Part shown: positions 52,482 through 64,000 of the stretch, piece after piece
Layout: each line of letters opens with the position of its first letter
How positions within the stretch are numbered: the first letter of the stretch is position 1
NCBI GenBank assembly: GCA_015657535.1
Contig: JADHZB010001619.1
Location: forward strand, 62,001-126,000
Length of the DNA stretch: 64,000 nt
Source of the DNA: Nephromyces sp. MM_2019
Taxonomy: Eukaryota > Apicomplexa > Aconoidasida > Nephromycida
Direction of reading: 5' to 3'
Made by a program: the position numbers and the translations under genes
Notes under the pieces: model-generated
Told to the model about the DNA's origin: nothing
Databases searched by the model: none
What the model saw: only the letters and a program-made list of their open reading frames with translations

Positions 52482-55400
52482 TCGAAGTTTTATGGTTAAA
52501 AATTGTTTGAAAATTTTGCTTGGAACCCTTGAACTTTTGAGAAAATGAATTAGAATTGAAAAATTTAGTGGTAAGTTAGGCAGTCGGAATATTTTTGATT
52601 TGGAAAAAAATTGCTTTTCTTATGAAAGCAACGAAGTGGGTTTTGACCTGCTCTTCTAAGGTTTCTGCTGCTAAATGAATGAACACACTTTCAGTTCTTA
52701 CATTCTCCACAGATTTATAGAGCAATCAGTCTCTCTATGCACTCTGTAGTTTTGCTTGTGCTTCCGAACAAAATTATTCCAGAAAGTATAATATTGCTGC
52801 GCTAACTTGTTGTTTTTAACAAGTTTTCTGGTTTTCTCGATTAGTATACCCTTAATTTATGGCTAAAGCCTTCGCTCACTTTGAAGCCGCAACCATTGTA
52901 TACTAATTAAAGTTTTTAATAATTGCAAAATTTTATTGAGTACTGCAATTCTATTTGCAGTCGTGATTACTATTAGATTGTTTTTATATTAAATAAGCTA
53001 ATGCTTGAGGAAGGTGTTAATTTACCGTTATTGGCTCTTGTTTAAGTTCAGGTGTATATGACTAGGAGTTTATATATATAAGTTTAGTTACTTATAAAAT
53101 GAATTTAAGCTTAAGCGTGGCCGCATGTCTCGATGAAGTAGTATTATTGGACTTTCTGCTTCTTCTTTTCTTTCGTGGAATCTTGGTTTTTTTTGTCGGA
53201 AGTTTAGTCCCGGAAAAATACCGCTTGGCTCAGTCTGGGGAGGTTCAGTGAATCAATAGCTGATGTCCTGGCTGCGTTTTTTGCTCTGAGTAATTTTAAA
53301 TATATAGAATTGTGTGTGTGCATAATTGGCATGGAGCATGTACTATCCTGTAATATGATGCTTTCCAGCTGCATTTTTTTCAAGCTTTTTGGCTCAAACC
53401 CAGGTTACTTAGAAGAAGTACCCATTTTCCTTATTACGGAAAGTGTTATTGCGATACATTGGCTTCCAGCATGTAGGTATTCTCAGAACTAAATCAGCTC
53501 AGTAATAAACGTTGAAAAGTTTACATAGAGCTATAACATTTTATGAGAATAATCATACTTAAGTTATTAATCGCCAGAAATATCTATGTTCATTTGTTTA
53601 CCCTTTTTTATGTCCTTACTTCCTGACAACTAGTGAGTATGTATTTATTGATTTTACTGCACTGCGCGTGCTTTTGCATGCATTTTAATTTATTTTTAAA
53701 TGTGCCGATAATTCACAAGTCTTAGTGCAACTAAATGAATATGTGTCCATACTGCGGTTTTTTCTGGACGAATTCTGCTTTAATGCTACTGATCCACTAT
53801 AAGTGGGATGGGCTATTCGTTTATTCGACCTAGTCTGCTAGTGATCTGCGTAATTGAAAAGCTTATGGTAATTTTTCCTTTAGTAAAGCAAACCTTATTC
53901 CACTCGAAGCTGCTTTTCTGCGACGAGAAATCTTTAAGCAGATCACCTTCCTAACGGAAGGATATGGTCTACGCCCATCTTCCTTAACGGATACTGAAAT
54001 AATTAGCGAATCTCCCTTGTGGTATATCCAAGGGTGTACCCTTAATGATTTCAATTGCATTCATTTCAAAAAATGGATCCATTTTTGGATGGATTTACAA
54101 AATAGTTCCTGGAATACAACCGGTTAGAAAGTTGAATTTTCTTTGCTTATAATAAACTAATGGATATAATCAAGATCGTGAGTCTGCCGTAAATTTTCGC
54201 AATACCGTTAGGGTAAAGGACACCCTTGATTAGAGGAAAGAGGTTGCTGCGCTAGCTTTCTGGATGCATCTCAAGGTTAATCCTAGTTCCTTCAAGATTA
54301 CCAGCATAATTGTGAAAAATAACCCCTTCATCTAATGTAGTGGTCTTGCGTATACTTGCTCAATCTTCTATCGTGTCTTAGGTTACCTTGTGGATTTTTT
54401 TACTCCATAAGGCTTAATTTTGCTGCGCAATGTGCAGAATAGCTCGACAATTTAAGGTTAACGCTTCGTTGTATTTTCCCTTCTAAATAATCTGTCCGAA
54501 GGTATTATAGGGGCCTCATAAGCATATGCTGACCCCCCTCACGCAACGAGTACCTACAGGTCTAGCAAATATTTTTGAAAGGTTTCAACCCGGGGAAGCT
54601 TTTGGAGCATCATTGAAATATTCAAATCATTTTAGAGTGGAAAATGTAGGTTCGTTGTCCTCAAACGGATTTAGGATGGAGCTGACTGCTGAGGGCTACG
54701 TGGTTCAAATTTCCGTAGCCGCTGTTACTTTTTTACCATAAAGTTGCATATTTCCGGGTCGAGAAAGGTTGCAAAGGATTGAAGGTATTCGTAGTTACTG
54801 CAGTTTGAAGTACTTGGTGATAAGGGACAGATCAGGTTCGTAAGGTGCACAGACAGGCATGGTCATGGAGTATGGCGATTGCTTATACCTTGGCGGCTTC
54901 GCTCAAGTTGTTTTACTATTGACCAGTGGCTTATGCGTGTCTTAAAATTCGTATGTATTGAGTTTCGAATATAGATTTAGTAAACCCTGTATTTGCTTTG
55001 TAGTGGTACTCTACGTCCGGTAAAGTGTTAGGAAAGGCCGTATTCTTCGAAAAATTATCTTCGTGACGAAGTTCCTAACCGAAAGGGTTCAAGTTACTGT
55101 AGTTTTCGTCTATTTTATTACTACCCCTGAGATTCGGTGACTCTTATCTGCTTTGTAAAATGTTTAATCGGTAGCAATATTAAGTGCTTCAGGCATTTCG
55201 CTCTGGTGGCTATTGCACTATACCATGTGGTTCTGCTGCAAAAGTAAAGCGATTAATAGTTGCCATGAACCATTGCTTATCTAGGAGACTACATCAAGCT
55301 GTGCACCTCACAGTTTGCGATGTTTACTAATCACTTTGCGAACCATTCATGTACAGCGTTTGGACCAATCGCCGGACTTGCAGTTGACATATCGCTTAGG

Positions 55401-56818
55401 CTTTTTTAAACCCTGATGAGAGCACTGCTTAAGCATGCAATACAGCGCATTATGTGTATTGTGACTGCTTTCTGCAGTAACGATAACTGGTCTGATACAC
55501 TTGCTATACGTTGATATTACGAAAAATAGAACCTGTACATTTAACATTATAAACTTTATCGACTTAAAAATTAGCACGTGTAAACGCTGTATTTTACATA
55601 GCCCGTCAACTATGTGGTGCGACGTGGCACTAGTTTCTGGGGTTACTTCTCTGTTTTGCCCTCCCCTTGTAAAGGACTCTTCGGCATAGACGTAAATTTA
55701 ACAAATTTATCCACTTTTTTATCTTGGGGATACGCCTATGATTTAGGTCGATGCAGTGGCATATTTTTGTTTGCGGCCAGTTGCTTTCCGAGGAAAAAAG
55801 AGTACTTTCAAAATGTACACCATGTCTTGCTTTTGAAAAAAATAAGCAAATCTTCGAGGCGCCGTGTACTAGCCAGCGCATTCGCTTCAAAAAAGTAGGC
55901 TGACCCATGTTGAGGACTATGAAGCCCCCACCGCTGACTAATAATCGTGCGAGCGCAGGGATTGTTCTCACGTGATTCGTTGCTTCAAATTCTAGTAAAA
56001 TTCTCACTGATTTGGCAGTTGATAGTACTACAATGGTTCCACTTCGTAAGCTGCGGGTTTGCTGCTACCCTGTGAATGGAAAAGCCCAATTTTGAGAATA
56101 GTTCCACAACATAAATCAACCAAACTTCGCAGTCCAGATAACGTGAGGAAGCGCCCCTCAACGTAGTTGAGTACTCGTGCGTTGCTAAAACTGCTGCAGG
56201 ATAGGCTTCTAAACGGTTGATAAGCGCGCAAGATTCAGTATAGTATACCCCCGTATTGAATCATACGTGTAAATTCCCTTATACTGAATGCTTCCAAGGG
56301 AGCAATCATGCCGAATTTTTCTTATTGATGTGCAATAAGCAGCTCGTGTCTTCGCTGGTGTGGCGTTACCGGCACTAGCCATACTTTCGTAGTAGTCTTG
56401 GAGGAATTCGCATTAAGGACTACTTCACTAGTACCTTTGATATAGTACTTGTTCCTCTGCTGCTTCCCGTTAATATTTCAATTGGATTACCCTTTTGCAT
56501 GCCTAAGCTCTCTTTAGGGATTAGCTTTCTGTACTTTGTGCACAATGCATAATCGCTGGAGACATTTTATATTTCTATCCTAACATTAGTAAACATCAGC
56601 ACTGGAGACATTGTGTATCTCTGTACACTAATGTTATGCCTCAATCGTATTTTGTTTTTGGTTCAGATTCGTTATTACGAGTTGGAACACGGATGCTTTA
56701 TATAGTAAAATACCTTCGCGTTTTTTGTAGGCTTTCGTTTCACCGGGGGGTAGCCTGAATTGAGGGCCAGAAAAAGCATTGCTGTAGAAAAGATTGTGCG
56801 ATTATCGACGGGGAGGAA
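52482..56818. other. Intergenic region after PCNA
   Basis: The first 900 bases or so are T-rich and probably include the PCNA 3' untranslated region. From about 53.5 kb the sequence is balanced, with only short, mutually overlapping open frames. The last 300 bases contain a paired repeat (56556-56636) and should include the promoter of the next gene. No RNA gene was recognised. Confidence 0.45.
56556..56636. repeat. Direct repeat and inverted repeat upstream of the 56.8 kb gene
   Basis: CTGGAGACATT occurs at 56556-56566 and again at 56602-56612. TAACATTAGT (56581-56590) is the exact reverse complement of ACTAATGTTA (56627-56636). The two elements alternate, so the block looks like a partly inverted duplication about 180 bases before the start codon. 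It may be regulatory; no known motif is recognised. Confidence 0.6.
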
Positions 56819-59800
56819 ATGGAAAAGCGATTTGAGTCACCTTTTCTAGCTGGGAATACGGTGAAAAAGGGGCTTTCCGCTTGTGGGTCCTTAGGATCCC
56901 TGCCACATGGTTCCCTCAGTACTGGTGATTTGCAGCCTAATAAACAATGTTTAGCTCTAATAAATGATACATTTGATTCGTTATTACGCTTTGCTCATGA
57001 GCATAAATCTGAAGCTTTAAATATATACGATGCGGCAACTTTTCCAACGCTATTAACTAGAGCAAAATCCGGTGGCGAGCAGGATAGTTCCCAGCAGCAT
57101 GTGGACGGCAGCCTTAGATCTGGAATGGGGCGACTTAGTTATAAACAAAGTGATAGGAATACGAGTGAAGCCTCATCGCTTCAAGCTTATCGGACCGTTG
57201 ACAGCCGAGATAGGATTTTGAAAAAAGAAGCGAGTACTGATGGCAGCTTAGTTGGCACAGACCCTTTGAGTAAGCTTATTGGCTCCTTATGGAAAGAAGT
57301 GTCAGAGATTAGCGAGAAAAAGTTTATTTACTCCCAAAAAATATGTTTGGATGCATCAGCTGTTGAGCTGGCTTCTGCATTACGGGATATCACTATGCGA
57401 AACTCCGAAAAGATGGCACTATTAGGAGAAAGTATGAGGCTTCCAAGGTATGCCATTATGGGGTATCAAACAATTGAGCCATAAAGCATGGGAAAATGCT
57501 ACTTGAAGCATTGCAAAATAGGGCTTTAGCAGGAGCTCACTTTTTGTGAAAGGATGGCATGAGGAATATCATGGGAGCACTTACTTAAAGAGCATTTTTT
57601 ACATACTGTAGAATGCGACTATTCCATGAAATTCTTGCAATATAAGGTCACTAACTGGCCTTTAAAACCTTATTTTAGGAGTTATGTTAGTGGTATAATG
57701 AGTATATATCATGCAGGACATCCGTAGTATATGTTGGTTACGCATCTTCTCCCCTCTTGCATTGCAATGCTATGATTTGTATCAACCCCGGTTTCCCCAA
57801 AATGAAGATATTTTAAAACCGAAACTAGAAAAATATGATATGCAAGTTTATTCATGGGTTGTAATAGGGGCAAGCTGTGCTATGTTTGAGGTTTTTCTGT
57901 ATTTGCAGATGTGGTAGTGTGCTTTTACGCTTTTTTTTATTATGGAAATTTGATTTTGGGCATGCTTTTGACTTAATCCTGATTGAATTCTTATTAGGAC
58001 AAGTTCTAGAGGTGAATTTTGCTAGCAGTAGAAAAATATTTCATTTTAGAAGCTTTGCACTCTTAGATATCGTTACATTCATATACGTGATTTTATTTTT
58101 TTTAGTTTGTGGTGACAATACCGCCTTTACTTAAAAAATTTATGTTCTAAAGCCAAACTCCTAATAGTTTGGAATACACTTTTTTTTTCAGTATCTTCTG
58201 GCTTTCAGCAGACTCTTTTATAATTGCTTTATAGCTGTGCTACATGTAGCAGAATGTTTTGCTACCTCATTGTTGGAGTCTTTTCTCGCTTTTGGTATGA
58301 ACTGGTTACTATTTCAAATCGACGGCTTTTTTTTCATTTTGATATCTTCAAAAAGTTAGCCGTGGCTGCAAGTCGTTAAGGATGCTAGTTCTCCCTCTTG
58401 TGCTTTCAGTTCGAATGTGATTCCTCCTCCAGTACCAGTGGTAGAAGAGATAAATTTCCTGAAAGGTATACCCCACAAAGGCTTTTGTTCATCTTCAGAA
58501 CTTGCTATTGTTTTTTTAGCTGAACCATTTCGCATTTGGAATTTTGAGCTGGAGAAACTTTGAAAAAATAGCATATTTCCGCCTTAACGTAAACGTATAA
58601 TCTACTGTTATATGGCTGCTATTTTACTGCCAGAGCTTTTCCAGATGATAGTTTGAAATTTTTATAGAAAGAGTGCTCGCAACCACACACACAGAGATAT
58701 ATACAAGCAAAAAAGCACGCGAAAAGCACGCACACACGGGTTTTGTACGTAGGAAGCCTATTACTATTAGACTCCTTTGTACAATGGCTGCCTTGACGGC
58801 ATACTGCTCTCGTAGGAACAGCCTTATTCAGCTTAAAGAAAGCGTGGCTATTTTAGGAAATATGACACGACTTGACTTCCATTTTCAAGCTTTGTCTCTG
58901 TAATTTCTAGGTTCTAAATAACATGCTAACTGACAGCATGTATAGCTGATAAGGTTTCACTCTCTAGAATCATTTTAGTTCAACCTCTGTTCATAGGATG
59001 AAGCTAAATTATGTGTTTGACGCCTTCAGAGGTATTTCAGGTTGGCAGCCATCTGCACCAAAAATACACTAGTATTAAGGAAGAATTCATACTAGAAAAG
59101 CATAGTTTAAAGGTGTAAACTATGGAAAAAGGGATTCTCAAATCTAATTGTCAAACTTGAAGGTTTAGCAGAATGGTTTTTGGACTTCTTAACCCTTGCT
59201 GTCTCTTAGTAACTTTCAGACACCTGGCTTTTTTTGCAAAGTGTTGATTTGCTCTTCACGAAGCATGGTTTAGCTAAGTTTGCCATAAAGCCTTGTATAA
59301 TGCAAGCTTGTGTGTGCATGTGTATAAAACCCATATGCTGTTATTGGTAGCTTCAACTAAATCTATACTAATAAGATTACTGCTTGAATATCAGGATAAG
59401 AAACTCTACTATCGTAGATATTACATATCATGTGTTTTATAGTCGATAAAATCATGCTATTTTTAGAAAGTCTAAAGCAGCACAGTGAAAGATTTCCCTA
59501 GAGTGTAAACAACGACTTTTGCATCATATTACTTTCTATTTTATTGCATGCCAAGTACCCACTTTGACATTTTTTCATCTTTTTTTTCATTGAATTTCTA
59601 TGAAATTATGAACTTGCGTATACTAAGGATATCATTAATTTTTTGTTATTTTTCGCTGAAATTTTTTTTTCTCAAGATCAAGATGAGGAAGGCAGTAGAA
59701 AGGACGAATACTTCGCGTATACAGCTACTTCCGAAACACGTGATAGTGAAAATGTGTTTACCCACGAAAATATGGAAGAATCCGTGGTAAGCTGCCATAG

Positions 59801-60743
59801 ATTTCGCCAAGCCCTTCAGGTCGTTATAAAGTTTGTATACAAGCTGAAATGACTCTTGTCGTTTGATTTTGAAATTGCTTATGAAAAAATAGATTAGAAG
59901 ATACATGAGGATAAAGTCATGCTGTTTTATTTAAAAACGTTTTAAAAAGGCAAAATTATCTGAAAAAGAATCTTGAAACGGAAAAGGTAAAATAATGTTG
60001 AAGATTCGCGTTAAAATTGTTGAATAAAACAAAATTTCGTCGTATTGTTACTGCAAAAGCTTTGCAGAATTCATGATAGCTTGCCATCTTGTCGTTGAAA
60101 ATTTAGGGAGTTTTTTTTGCATGCGTCTAGATCATTGTCTATGCACACGGGAAATTTTCAATGTAAGGTTCTATGAGGTCTGAGATACAACCTTATATGC
60201 TTGTTTTCAGTTATTCTAGGCCTTGGAAACTATTTTTTTCTTCAATATATCCTTATTATTCAAATATTCAAATATTTTTGTTGGGAAATATGCTCAGCTG
60301 CTCTTGCTGTTTAAAATTGCACAATAGAGATGCGTAAATTCGCTAGTCACTGTATATGAAATAAGTATTCAAAAGTGGTAAGAACAAACTAAATTTGAGA
60401 GTTGCATGTGGATGAATATTAGGTCATAAAGTAATAATAGTTTTTCGGTGGTTGATATTTTATGGAAAGATGTAATTGATCTTCAGATGACGTAATTATA
60501 AAAAAGTGGGTTTTCCTTGCTATTCACCCGCAATAGGCGCTTAAAACTGTTTTTCTGCTCGCTATTCAGGAGCACCCTCTGTGGGGTGGTGTGTGTGGAA
60601 CATCTAGTGCAAGTTTCACGGATCATACGTCTACCTTGAAAGCAACTGCCCCACTTATATTCGCTGGAAGTAGCCCCCCTCGTAAAATTGAAGACATTGG
60701 TTTATCGGATGAGACTTTAAAGATACTAAGAGGGCATGTTTGA
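56819..60743 (+). CDS. Unrecognised four-exon protein, 322 residues
   Basis: I do not recognise the family. Exons 56819-57447, 58410-58465, 59677-59786 and 60570-60743 join in phase (2, 1, 0) to 969 bases, i.e. 322 residues plus stop. Donors are GTATGC, GTATAC and GTAAGC, and each acceptor follows a pyrimidine tract. The N-terminal half has a Gly/Ser-rich lead, then a likely helical part (CLALINDTFDSLLRFAHEHK), a charged low-complexity middle, and a second helical part (GSLWKEVSEISEKKFIYSQK to ESMRLPR). Exon 2 is Pro and Val rich (NVIPPPVPVVEEI), exon 3 acidic (DQDEEGSRKDEYF) and exon 4 ends KIEDIGLSDETLKILRGHV. No signal peptide or membrane span is seen. The start is the first ATG of the open frame; I found no stop immediately upstream. 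It may be a lineage-specific cytosolic or nuclear protein. The spliced model is inference but self-consistent. Confidence 0.75.
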
Positions 60744-63700
60744 AAAATTCTCAATCCCTTCTTCCATGGGAAAACAGCTGAAATTAGCCGATTCTACGCA
60801 TTTTATCGTTGAAAAATGTCAGTTTTGATAGCTGATCTCTTTGCAATTAGAAATATACGAGATTTATCCTTGTAGCTTAAAAATATTCTAGCTATAGGCA
60901 TGCCATGGAATTAATCGCCCCTTTAACAATGCCTTGTAGCGTCATCTCGTGTAAATCCATTCTTTTGATTGAGAATACCGAAGCTACAGGATTTCATTAG
61001 AACTACCTTTTAGCTTCACACTTTTGAAGCCTATATATTATTAATTTTGTTTATAGGCCTTGTGTTGGATAATTTATGCTGATGCTTCAGCTATAGGAAA
61101 TTAAAATTTATCTACGCCCTGTGTTGCCACTTGTACTTTCGGTGTCTTTGACTATAATTCTGCGCGTTATGACTCCAAAAAAATTTTTTAACTTGTGATA
61201 TATACGATATTTGTATCAAAAGAGTAGATTTTATAAAATTGGCTGGTCTAGAGTAGTTTATTAAAAAATATGTTCACCTTCTTGCTAATAGGATATTTCA
61301 GGTTGATGTTTTATCGTGTTATAGTTGCTTTGATGATTCCCTATTAATTGCTGCATATAGAGGATATCTACAAGCAACTAGAAAATTCGTGGTTCTCATT
61401 TTGGTCCCTGACATGCTACATGTCCATATCTTAAACAGGAAGGAAAATTCAGCTCCATGCATCTCGGCTGCTATAGAAGCTTTTTATGCCTATAATTCAA
61501 TAACTCGGCTCAAGTTAAGATTGTTATTTTTTGTGTCTCACTTGCTGATGGATTGGATCACTGGCTCCTCATCCCGCTTGCCGGTTTTTTTCCATGTGAG
61601 GTTACCTGTCATTAAATGTCAAGCGAGGTCAACGAAGCTACGTAGTCCGTATGGCGCGTAAAGAGTACATCATTAACGAAATTAATGAGTTTTCCTTTCA
61701 ATTTTTATGAAAAGAAAACTCAGTTGTTTCGCTTTATCAGGAAAACTCTACATTGGACTAGCCATCAGTTTCCTTTTATAAAATTTGTGCTGCGCGGCTC
61801 GTACGTATCCTGCAGTAAATGTGTTTTTTCCATCCACATCTAATGCATTGCTGCAATGGTAATTATGACTTGTTTATGTGCGGAAAGCTTGCTCTTGACT
61901 CTTTTGCAAAAATTTCCTGAGAAGGGATGCTATATATTCAGTCCATCAGTTCTCATTTAAGTATGATGGCGCATTCTCCAAAAGACTTTCGTTGCTTGAT
62001 TCATGGCGAAATGGTAATTTTCAAAGCAAATAATGGAATATGCTGTACTTGTTATTGATGATTGCATATCTTACAATTTATCTATATGGTCACGTAAATT
62101 CGGGTTTTGCCTCTTCATTCACCAAGTATACTAGTGAGCTACGGTTTTTTGCGATCGTGAACAACCTTTAGTAAGTTCTTTGATATGATGCGTCGAATGC
62201 ATTCACAATAGTTTTCTATATATGCAGCAAGCATTCAGTTATTAGAGTAATGGCAACTGTTTTCCAGCAAACTCGTTAGTATAGAAAAAGGTAGTTTGCC
62301 AGGAATAAGTTTTTTAGATAGAAACTCGGTAAGTCTTCTAGGGAAGTTTTAACAGATGGATACACAAGCTTTTGTCCAATACTTGCACCTCGAGCTGAAT
62401 CTTGGATTTCTGAGTGTGAACTTCTGGGTGTAGTTTGCTGCACATAAAGCGACACGCACAGCTTCTAAGGAAGCCAGTTAGATTCTTTAACATAATGTTG
62501 AAAAAGTTTGAAGCAAATGTCTATCAGTTCGCCTACCCGCCTTTACTCGCCATTTTCTTTTTTTAGGTTAATCTGCTTTGGCAGCACAGCAAGGAGTGCA
62601 TTACGACAGGGTGCGTGATCGCTCTCCCTAAGACTGCACGGCTGCGCTACCATATCATGAAGTCTGCATGTTTGCATCATTCCTCCAATTGACATGCCAT
62701 CCTGTCTCTTAGCTAACGAACCAGCATTTCAAATTTGGAGGAAGCGCTCATACCACTCTTGACTCCGATTTGCCCCTCAGCCATGCACGCTCGAGCATTC
62801 CAGGAATTTGCTGACTTTAAGACCGGGGATTCTCTACCAGTTGGTTATTAAGGCAAACGTAATCACTACATGCCACTGACTTTGTAACCCATATTTTGGG
62901 CTCCTTCAGCTGGTATGCACTCTTTCCTTTACTAACGATTTGCTTCGTATCAAATGAGCTTTTTGACTGCTTAAAATAGCTCTGAAGTTTATTAGTGTTG
63001 TAAGTTACACCACCCCTAAATTCCTTCAAGATCACGATTGGTACTAAAATCAACTGCTTGCTTCGAATGTGACATTGTCATATTTATGGAAGAGCCATTT
63101 GATCTACCGTTTGAAACTTGGCCATGTGGGCGAGATTTAACAGCACGCAAGAGTACAACGATAAACTGTATAAATATACCAAACGGCCACGGGCCGATTC
63201 TATTACCTTACTCTGCTGATTTAGTGAGCCACAGGACCACCGCTGGCCAAAGCCTAGCGTGTATTATATGAGCCTTTAGCATAGTGGGAATATTAGGTGT
63301 TGAAATATGTACGCGGTAAAGCAACCGGTAAGCATTAAGAGAGGAAAAACGTAATATGATTTCCGGAGCCTTTCCCCATTTCCTGGGCGCCTACATTGCA
63401 AGGTCGGCGAGGTTAAATTAAGTCGTGCCTTGGCTTCCTTAAATAAGCTTGAACAGCACAAAGTACATCAAGCTACGAAAAGCTCTAAGAGCATGGGCCC
63501 ACCTCTAATTTTTTATTAAATAGCTAAGCAATTACACTCAATTCTTTGCCTATGCTAAGGATCAAAACGGTCGTCGGACTACAATACATTGTTTGGAGTC
63601 GTTCCGCAAAAAATACGGCTTAAGGTGCACAAAGGGCAAAGAGCAAAGCACACCATAACGTGAAAACGCGCAAAATAGCATGGTAATTAGTACTTCCGCA

Positions 63701-64000
63701 AGCTGAAAAACGATACCAAAGAAATCCCATGGATTGGCGAAATTGAAATGCTCTTGGTCTAATAAAAGACAAAAATCAATAAGGTTCCAGAGTAGTTTTG
63801 GCGTGTATAACGGGCACATAAAGCTCCATCTTTCATCGGAGAAGTCTCGAACTATGCAATAGAGTGCAAAGAACATGGTTTTTGTGCTCAAATAAATCCT
63901 CCACTCGGTAGCTCGCATGTTCGGGGCTATGTTTTCTTATTTATGGAAGGGCAATCAAAATACAAATCTAGCCACAACCCTATTAATGACCTTTGCTTAT
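60744..64000. other. No recognisable gene to the window end
   Basis: A short T-rich tail after the stop at 60743 is the probable 3' untranslated region. Beyond about 61 kb the composition is balanced. Open frames such as 61389-61661 (plus, 90 codons) and 63562-63918 (minus, 118 codons) show no domains, targeting signal or splice-supported neighbours. Exons of a gene beyond the window cannot be excluded. Confidence 0.4.

Noticed and set aside
57711..57917. Extra exon of the 56.8 kb gene
   Set aside because: Two frames read plausibly after the acceptor at 57716, but neither has a donor in the phase needed to rejoin the next exon. Direct splicing from 57447 to 58410 is in phase.
63562..63918. 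118-codon minus-strand frame with hydrophobic parts
   Set aside because: Single frame, no family resemblance, no neighbouring exon, and balanced intergenic-type composition. Not enough to call a gene.

Overview
The window looks like nuclear DNA of an intron-rich, AT-rich apicomplexan or close alveolate relative. Three things point there. The PCNA at 49.9-52.5 kb has the extended C-terminal half I associate with apicomplexan PCNA. A nuclear uS10 ribosomal protein begins with a secretory signal peptide followed by a basic, serine-rich stretch, the two-part leader used to reach a secondary plastid (apicoplast). Coding sequence sits in many short exons with GT..AG introns, and I see no bacterial-style operons. 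The species cannot be named from the sequence alone. Gene density is low: six genes were found in 64 kb.

Layout. (1) Minus strand, window edge to 2272: an unrecognised, probably disordered protein; its 3' end lies outside the window. (2) 2.3-14.7 kb: no confident gene. (3) Minus strand, 24420 to 14717: a long gene of about 17 exons, mostly short, that I reconstruct as a helical-repeat protein with a mitochondrial-type N-terminus and a RAP-like C-terminal segment. (4) 24.4-28.2 kb: the spacer between two divergent genes, with two tandem-repeat arrays. (5) Plus strand 28232-34592: eight-exon apicoplast-type uS10. (6) Plus strand 39518-45657: eight-exon protein with three KH domains. (7) Plus strand 49943-52481: three-exon PCNA. 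(8) Plus strand 56819-60743: four-exon protein of unknown function. The remaining gaps (34.6-39.5, 45.7-49.9, 52.5-56.8 and 60.7-64 kb) hold no gene I can support.

The exon models were built by hand from three requirements: an open frame, GT/AG sites with a pyrimidine tract, and matching intron phase at every junction. PCNA, the KH protein, uS10 and the 56.8 kb gene close completely, in frame from ATG to stop. The RAP-like gene closes over its first six exons and again over exons 10-12; a few junctions nearer its 3' end remain open.

Functionally, the divergent pair at 14.7-34.6 kb joins a probable organellar RNA-binding protein to an organellar ribosomal protein. PCNA is the DNA-replication sliding clamp, and the KH protein is probably a poly(C)-type RNA regulator. 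By eye, the sense strand inside transcribed regions is rich in T over A, while the gaps look more balanced. This skew helps show where transcripts begin and end.
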